This document shows, one piece after another, positions 59,524-64,000 of a DNA stretch of 64,000 nucleotides. The DNA is from Ensifer adhaerens (GTDB taxonomy: Bacteria > Pseudomonadota > Alphaproteobacteria > Rhizobiales > Rhizobiaceae). The stretch is taken from NCBI RefSeq assembly GCF_002940685.1, contig NZ_PNFP01000013.1, forward strand, positions 1 to 64,000, given 5' to 3'. Position numbers and translations under genes: made by a program. Under the pieces are notes generated by a model. That model saw nothing but the letters and a program-made list of their open reading frames with translations, was not told where the DNA came from and did not search any database. The first letter of the stretch is position 1; every line of letters begins with the position of its first letter.

Positions 59524-60531
59524 CTAGATCCTTCGGCAGGAGTTGCCAGGGACGAATTTCGGGGCGAGCACAAAATCCTCCGGCGGCTCGACGGCGCCCT
59601 GGGGGCTGCGGATGCGGTGCATCAGGCGGCGCGCTATGATGCTGCCGAGGGCCAAGGTATCCTGAACCACCATCGTAATGCGCGGCGTGATGACCGAACT
59701 CCATTGCACATTGTCGATCATGGCGAGCGAGATGTCCTCGGGACAACGGAAGCCCAGTTCCTGCATGGCCTGCAGCGCCGAGAGCGCCACGGTGTTGTTG
59801 GCGCCGAGGATCGCGGTTGGGCGCTCGTGCTGGATGAGCAGCCGCATCGCCGCCTCGTAGCCGGCAGTGCGCGTGAACTGCCCATCGACGACGAAATTCG
59901 GATTCACATCGATGCCGGCATTTGCCATGGTCTCGGCAAAGCCGCGATAGCGCTCGGTTGCCGTATGCATATGGCTAGGGCCGGTGATGAAGGCGATGCG
60001 CCTGTGGCCGAGCTGCAGAAGATGTTCTGTCAGCATCGCGCCGGCAAGGTAATTGTCGGAACCGACGAAATCGCGCTCTATCCCTGCTACCTTCTGGTCG
60101 AAGCACACGATCGGCACGTTCAGGCCGGCGACGAACGCGACATAGTCCTGATCGTAACCTGATGGCGCAAGCGCCAAGCCGGCAGTCTTCAGGCCGATCA
60201 AGTGCTCGACCATCGCCCTCTCGCGATCCGTTTTTCCGGAAGAATCGGTAACGACGACGAAGTGCTCGTGGTCGAGAGCGTAGTTTTCCAGCTCGCGCCG
60301 GATATCGCCGAAGAACGGGTTGCCGACATTGCCCACCACGAAGCCGATCATGCGGCTACGCCCGCGCGCCAGGCTCTGCGCAAGCGGATCGGCAACGAAG
60401 CCGACAGCAGCAATCGCCTGACGAATCTTCTCCCGCGTCTTCTGACTGACACGCGCCGGATTGCTTAAGGCAAGCGACACCGTCGAGACGGATACGTCAG
60501 CAAGCTTGGCGACGTCGCGTATCGTGGCCAT
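59524..60531 (-). CDS. LacI-family transcriptional repressor
   Basis: This is a 335-residue repressor. The helix-turn-helix and hinge are TIRDVAKLADVSVSTVSLAL at the N-terminus followed by ADPLAQSLARGRS, and the sugar-binding domain runs from about residue 60 (IGFVVGNVGNPFFGDIRREL). The ATG at 60531 begins at the family's standard position. It is divergent from the alpha-fucosidase gene. A perfect palindrome sits before the fucosidase gene and a related imperfect one before its own start, so it should repress both. Confidence 0.9.
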   Translation of the reverse strand: MATIRDVAKLADVSVSTVSLALSNPARVSQKTREKIRQAIAAVGFVADPLAQSLARGRSRMIGFVVGNVGNPFFGDIRRELENYALDHEHFVVVTDSSGKTDRERAMVEHLIGLKTAGLALAPSGYDQDYVAFVAGLNVPIVCFDQKVAGIERDFVGSDNYLAGAMLTEHLLQLGHRRIAFITGPSHMHTATERYRGFAETMANAGIDVNPNFVVDGQFTRTAGYEAAMRLLIQHERPTAILGANNTVALSALQAMQELGFRCPEDISLAMIDNVQWSSVITPRITMVVQDTLALGSIIARRLMHRIRSPQGAVEPPEDFVLAPKFVPGNSCRRI

Positions 60532-60538
60532 GAATCTC

Positions 60539-60552
60539 TCGAACCGTTTCTA
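60539..60552. promoter_or_regulatory. LacI autoregulatory operator (imperfect)
   Basis: TCGAACCGTTTCTA lies directly upstream of the LacI start and matches the perfect site at 60693-60708 in its left half and partly in its right half, with a central CG as in LacI-family operators. Confidence 0.5.
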
Positions 60553-60660
60553 TTTCCCTCGACCTTCCGATCAAAAGTGCTTTGCTTGATGATCCCTGGC
60601 CACAACCCTAGCATTTGTCGCCCATGAAGCAATATGCCGAAAGAGATTTCAACAGCGTGC

Positions 60661-60708
60661 TTGACATATCGAACATGAGATTCAATGATCAAATCGAACC
60701 GGTTCGAT
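60661..60708 (+). promoter_or_regulatory. Fucosidase promoter with overlapping LacI operator
   Basis: TTGACA at 60661-60666 is a perfect -35 box. AATGAT at 60684-60689, 17 bases later, can serve as -10. The 16-base perfect palindrome ATCGAACC/GGTTCGAT at 60693-60708, with central CG, covers the expected transcription start, so a bound LacI protein would block initiation. Confidence 0.7.
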
Positions 60709-60733
60709 AGAACGCGACATCTGGGAGGATAAT

Positions 60734-62053
60734 ATGGGCGACGCAGCGATTGGTAGCGGTCAGAATGTGGCCGACGGCAAGGCATGGTTTGGACACGACC
60801 GCTTCGGCATGTTCATCCATTTCGGACTTTACGCTCTCGGCGCACGCCACGAATGGCTGAAGAACCGGGAAGAAATCACCACCGAAGCCTACCAGAAGTA
60901 CTTCGACAACTTCGATCCCGACCTCTACGACGCCCGCGAGTGGGCGCGCCGTGCGCGAGAAGCCGGGATGAAATACGTCGTCCTCACCGCCAAGCATCAC
61001 GAAGGCTTCTGCCTCTGGGACAGCAAGGTGACCGACTACAAGGTCACGAACACGCCCTATGGCAAGGACCTGATCGGACCCTATGTCGAAGCCCTGCGTG
61101 CCGAGGGGTTGAAGGTCGGCTTCTACTATTCGCTGCTTGACTGGCATCACCCGGATTTCCCGATCGATGCGCACCATCCGCAGCGCAATCATCCCGATGC
61201 GGCCAAGCTCAACGAGGGCCGCGACGTCAGGCGTTATGCCAAATACATGCGCGATCAGGTGACCGAACTTCTCACGAATTTCGGCAGGATCGATGTGATC
61301 TGGTTCGACTTCAGCTATCCCCGCCGCGTCTACAAGGGCCTGCCCGGCAAGGGCCGCGCCGAATGGGAGAGTGACGATCTCATCAAACTGGTGCGTGAGC
61401 TGCAGCCCGACATCATCGTCGGCGACCGTCTCGACCTGCCGCGCGATGCCGATCACATGCCCGATCTTGTCACGCCGGAACAATACACGCCGCGCGTCGC
61501 TCCGACGGTTGCCGGATTGCCGGTGCGCTGGGAAGCCTGCCACACCTTCAGCGGTTCCTGGGGCTATTATCGCGACGAGACGAGCTGGAAGGATGCCGGC
61601 CAGCTCATCAACATCCTGGTCGACACGGTGTCTCTCGGCGGCAACCTTCTCATGAATGTCGGCCCGACCGGTCGCGGCACTTTTGATGCTCGCGCCATCA
61701 AGGCCCTCGACACCTATGGCGAATGGATGCGGCTGAACGGCCGCGCGATCTATGGCGCCGGTCCTTCGACTTACAAGGCTCCGAACGGTTGCCGCTTCAC
61801 GCAGAAAGGAAACAGGCTCTATCTGCACATCCAGACCTGGCCGTTCCGCCACATCCACATCGAAGGACTGGGACGCAAGGTCAAATATGCCCAGTTCCTG
61901 CATGACGCCAGCGAACTTCATTGGCTCGACCCGGATGCCGAAGTCGATTCCAACATCGGTGTCGCCGTCGGTGAAGGTATCCTGACCCTGGAGCTGCCTG
62001 TCCTGAAGCCGGATGTCGTGACGCCGGTCATCGAGCTGATCCTCAAGGATTAA
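60734..62053 (+). CDS. Alpha-L-fucosidase, glycoside hydrolase family 29
   Basis: This is a 439-residue enzyme without a signal peptide, so it acts in the cytosol on imported fucosides. GH29 marks are WFGHDRFGMFIHFGLYALGA-type opening, REAGMKYVVLTAKHHEGFCLWDSKVTDY in pieces (the AKHHEGF motif), and the catalytic nucleophile Asp in DVIWFDFSYP. GGNLLMNVGPTGRG near residue 315 is also typical. GGGAGGATAAT precedes the ATG. It is the first gene of an operon continuing with a nucleotidyltransferase and a sugar-binding protein, under the LacI regulator. Confidence 0.9.
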   Translation: MGDAAIGSGQNVADGKAWFGHDRFGMFIHFGLYALGARHEWLKNREEITTEAYQKYFDNFDPDLYDAREWARRAREAGMKYVVLTAKHHEGFCLWDSKVTDYKVTNTPYGKDLIGPYVEALRAEGLKVGFYYSLLDWHHPDFPIDAHHPQRNHPDAAKLNEGRDVRRYAKYMRDQVTELLTNFGRIDVIWFDFSYPRRVYKGLPGKGRAEWESDDLIKLVRELQPDIIVGDRLDLPRDADHMPDLVTPEQYTPRVAPTVAGLPVRWEACHTFSGSWGYYRDETSWKDAGQLINILVDTVSLGGNLLMNVGPTGRGTFDARAIKALDTYGEWMRLNGRAIYGAGPSTYKAPNGCRFTQKGNRLYLHIQTWPFRHIHIEGLGRKVKYAQFLHDASELHWLDPDAEVDSNIGVAVGEGILTLELPVLKPDVVTPVIELILKD

Positions 62054-62085
62054 GGAGAGAGCCAAGACCAGCCGCCGGTGCACTC

Positions 62086-62871
62086 ATGAGCCGCGAAGCC
62101 GAACTCATCGCCGCGATGACCCCCTTGATCGCCGATCTGGCCGAGGACGGCAATGGTGCCGTCGCGCTTGCCGGATCGCGCGGCAAGGGCAGGTCCGATG
62201 CGCAATCGGATTTCGACTTCCGCGTCTATGCCGATGCCTATCGCGGGCCGGAAGTTCGAAAAACCGCAGCGTGGCGGCGCTTCGATGCCGCCCTGCGGGG
62301 CTGGCAGGCCGAGGGCATCCGCATGGATGGCATCTGGATGCGGCGATATTCCGGCGTGCAGCGCGACCTGGAATCCTGGCTTACCGGCATCGTGGTGCCC
62401 AAGAGCTTCGAATGGACGATCTGGGGCTATCATCTGCCGACCGACCTTGCCAGCCAGCAGATCATCGCCGATCCGCGGGGCCTGCTCCTCGGCTGGAAGC
62501 GGCAACTGGCGGACTATCCGGAAGCGCTGAGGGCCTCCGTCCTCAGCCAATACATGGAAGTACTGCGCTATTGGGCCAAGGATTATCACTACGAGAGCAA
62601 GGTCGCTCGCCGCGACCTCGTCTTTCTCGTCGGGCTGACGGGCAAACTGGCAAACGCCATCCTGCAGACCGTCTTCGCCTTCAACCGGGTCTATTTCCCG
62701 GGTGACGGCTGGAACCTGCCCATGGCGGCCGAACTCAAGCAACTGCCGCCTGACTTCCTCCAGCGGATGACCGCCATTTTGGAACCGGGACAGGGGCCGG
62801 ACACATGGCAGCGCCAGCGAACCGAACTGATCGGCCTGATCGCCGACCTGGAGGCCTTGATCGCGGCCTGA
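62086..62871 (+). CDS. Nucleotidyltransferase-domain protein
   Basis: This is a 261-residue protein with a minimal nucleotidyltransferase signature, AGSRGKGRSDAQSDFDFRVY: the GS motif followed by the paired acidic residues in DFDF. The rest is helical, with SQYMEVLRYWAKDYHYESK and LTGKLANAILQTVFAFNRVYFPG. It resembles aminoglycoside-adenylyltransferase-like proteins of unknown substrate. Its place 32 bases after the fucosidase gene and before a sugar-binding-protein gene suggests a role in sugar metabolism or regulation rather than resistance, but that is inference. Confidence 0.75.
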   Translation: MSREAELIAAMTPLIADLAEDGNGAVALAGSRGKGRSDAQSDFDFRVYADAYRGPEVRKTAAWRRFDAALRGWQAEGIRMDGIWMRRYSGVQRDLESWLTGIVVPKSFEWTIWGYHLPTDLASQQIIADPRGLLLGWKRQLADYPEALRASVLSQYMEVLRYWAKDYHYESKVARRDLVFLVGLTGKLANAILQTVFAFNRVYFPGDGWNLPMAAELKQLPPDFLQRMTAILEPGQGPDTWQRQRTELIGLIADLEALIAA

Positions 62872-62957
62872 ACGTGCCGCCAGACCAAGCCGGAGGGGAG
62901 CGTCCGGATCGTGATGAGCGTCACTGCAACGAAAGTCACCGAGGAGGAGAAACAATC

Positions 62958-64000
62958 ATGAAGCGTTCATTGATCTTTGTCGCCGCGCTTGCCGCAAGCG
63001 CACTCGCCGGCATCGGCGCCAGGGCGCAGGATGCTCCTGTCACCCTGACCTGGCAGATGTGGGGCCAGCCGAACGATGCGGAACTCTGGCAGCAACTGGC
63101 TGATCTCGTCACCGAGCAATATCCCGATATCAAGGTCAAGCTGCAGCTTTCGGGATGGGCGGACTACTGGACGCGACTGCCGGTTCTGGCGGCATCGGGA
63201 GAGATCGCCGACATCGTCTCGATGCAGTCGATGCGCCTGCCGAACTTCTATTCGATCCTGGCGCCGCTCGACGACTATGTGAAAAGCGGTGACGTGAAGG
63301 TGGCGGACTTCGAGACGTCGATCATGTCCGGCCTGTCACAAGGCGGCAGCCTCTATGCGCTGCCTTATGATGTCGGCCCGTGGATGGTCTTCTACAATCG
63401 CGACAAGTTCGCCGCGGCCGGTCTGAAGGAGCCCGCCAAGGACTGGACGTTCGACGATTTCAAGGCCGATGCCAAGGCACTGACGAAGGACGGAACCTTC
63501 GGTTACGGCACCCAGGCTTTCGATTTCATCGCCGGCCCCGTCGCGCTCGGCGCGGACTATTTCAACGACGACAATGAATTCGACCTCACCAATGCCGGCT
63601 TTGTCGATGCTTTCGGCAAGTATGCCGATCTCACCGCCGAGGATAAGCTCTCGCCCGTCTTTGCCTCGGCAGCCGATGCCTCGGCCGCAAGCGGCCGCTT
63701 CGCTTCGGGCAATGTCGCCATGTATATCGATGGTCCATGGTCGCTGATTACCGGGCAGGCCAACGTCAATTTCAAGATCGGCGTTGCACCGCTGCCGCGC
63801 GGCAGCGGTCCGTCGCGCTTCATCACCGCCGGCTCCGGCTGGGGCATTTCGGCCACCAGCCAGCACAAGGATGCTGCCTTCAAGGCACTGCAGGTGCTGA
63901 CCGGCCCGAAAGCCGCCGAAATCCTCGGCTCGGCCGGACGCGCGCTGCCGGCGCGCCTTGCACAGCAAACAGCCTGGTATGACGGCGCTGCCAAGAATGT
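62958..64000 (+). CDS. Carbohydrate ABC substrate-binding protein (SBP_bac_1), partial
   Basis: The first 347 residues are visible; the window ends before the stop codon. The signal peptide is about 23 residues, ending GARA. The mature part starts DAPVTLTWQMWGQPNDAELW and has the extracellular solute-binding family 1 marks LYALPYDVGPWMVFYNRDKF, GNVAMYIDGPWSL and FITAGSGWGISATSQHKDAA. GAGGAGGAG precedes the ATG. As part of the fucosidase operon it probably binds a fucose-containing oligosaccharide; permease genes should follow beyond the window. Confidence 0.87.
   Translation, partial: MKRSLIFVAALAASALAGIGARAQDAPVTLTWQMWGQPNDAELWQQLADLVTEQYPDIKVKLQLSGWADYWTRLPVLAASGEIADIVSMQSMRLPNFYSILAPLDDYVKSGDVKVADFETSIMSGLSQGGSLYALPYDVGPWMVFYNRDKFAAAGLKEPAKDWTFDDFKADAKALTKDGTFGYGTQAFDFIAGPVALGADYFNDDNEFDLTNAGFVDAFGKYADLTAEDKLSPVFASAADASAASGRFASGNVAMYIDGPWSLITGQANVNFKIGVAPLPRGSGPSRFITAGSGWGISATSQHKDAAFKALQVLTGPKAAEILGSAGRALPARLAQQTAWYDGAAKN

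Noticed and set aside
1-64000. CRISPR arrays, tRNA, rRNA, insertion sequences or phage genes
   Set aside because: I looked for regular repeats, tRNA-like folds, transposase motifs and integrase motifs and saw none that could be supported.

Overview
The window looks like accessory or chromid DNA from a member of the Rhizobiaceae (Sinorhizobium/Ensifer/Rhizobium type). The reasons are high G+C with strong GC3 bias, dense ABC importers paired with small catabolic operons, a single-domain ATPase in an FrcA-like sugar importer, a dispersed-type intergenic hairpin element (473-565) and a 60-residue protein of a type I associate with rhizobia. I saw no tRNA, rRNA, CRISPR array, phage gene or insertion sequence. 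Genus-level placement is inference.

Left part (1-20.5 kb). An aldehyde dehydrogenase tail is followed by a terminator. Next comes a LysR gene divergent from an SDR/RraA-like/DapA-like operon, and a DUF2721 membrane protein. A FecBCDE-type metal-chelate importer follows, translationally coupled to an unknown 432-residue protein. Then come an AHSA1/SRPBCC protein behind twin palindromes, an MFS exporter, and a TetR/flavin-nucleotide-binding pair behind a 22-bp perfect palindrome. From 12.8 to 20.5 kb lies the least explained block: a 60-residue protein, a secreted caspase-like protein, an unknown 215-residue protein, a small exported protein, a papain-fold cysteine protease without a signal peptide, three related RhiA-like proteins and an AraC regulator. 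Several of these genes are separated by hairpins, and two share a duplicated 5' leader.

Middle (20.9-35 kb). A ribose/fructose-type sugar importer is split over two divergent units together with two NAD-dependent epimerase/dehydrogenases and a FadR-type GntR regulator; matching operator-like sites lie at 22869, 27067 and 27101. An orphan peptide-binding protein and a ParDE toxin-antitoxin pair follow. A branched-chain-amino-acid-type importer comes next, in which the LivM permease and LivG ATPase are one polypeptide, divergent from an RpiR regulator.

Right-middle (36-58 kb). This is a long nitrogen and polyamine catabolism region. One block has an isochorismatase-like hydrolase, a glutamine-synthetase-like ligase, an N-formylglutamate-amidohydrolase-like protein, a class III aminotransferase, a GcvA-like LysR, an amidinotransferase-fold hydrolase and a first PotABCD-type importer. 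The next block has a second PotABCD importer, a SpuC-like aminotransferase, N-carbamoylputrescine amidase, agmatine deiminase and a LuxR-type regulator. An exported YtcJ-like amidohydrolase and an aldehyde dehydrogenase follow on the other strand. Together these genes can take agmatine through N-carbamoylputrescine, putrescine and 4-aminobutyraldehyde to GABA.

Right end (58-64 kb). There is a carbamoylase/allantoate-amidohydrolase-type zinc hydrolase. A LacI regulator is divergent from a GH29 alpha-L-fucosidase with a clear promoter and operator. A nucleotidyltransferase and the start of a sugar-binding protein gene follow, the latter cut by the window edge.
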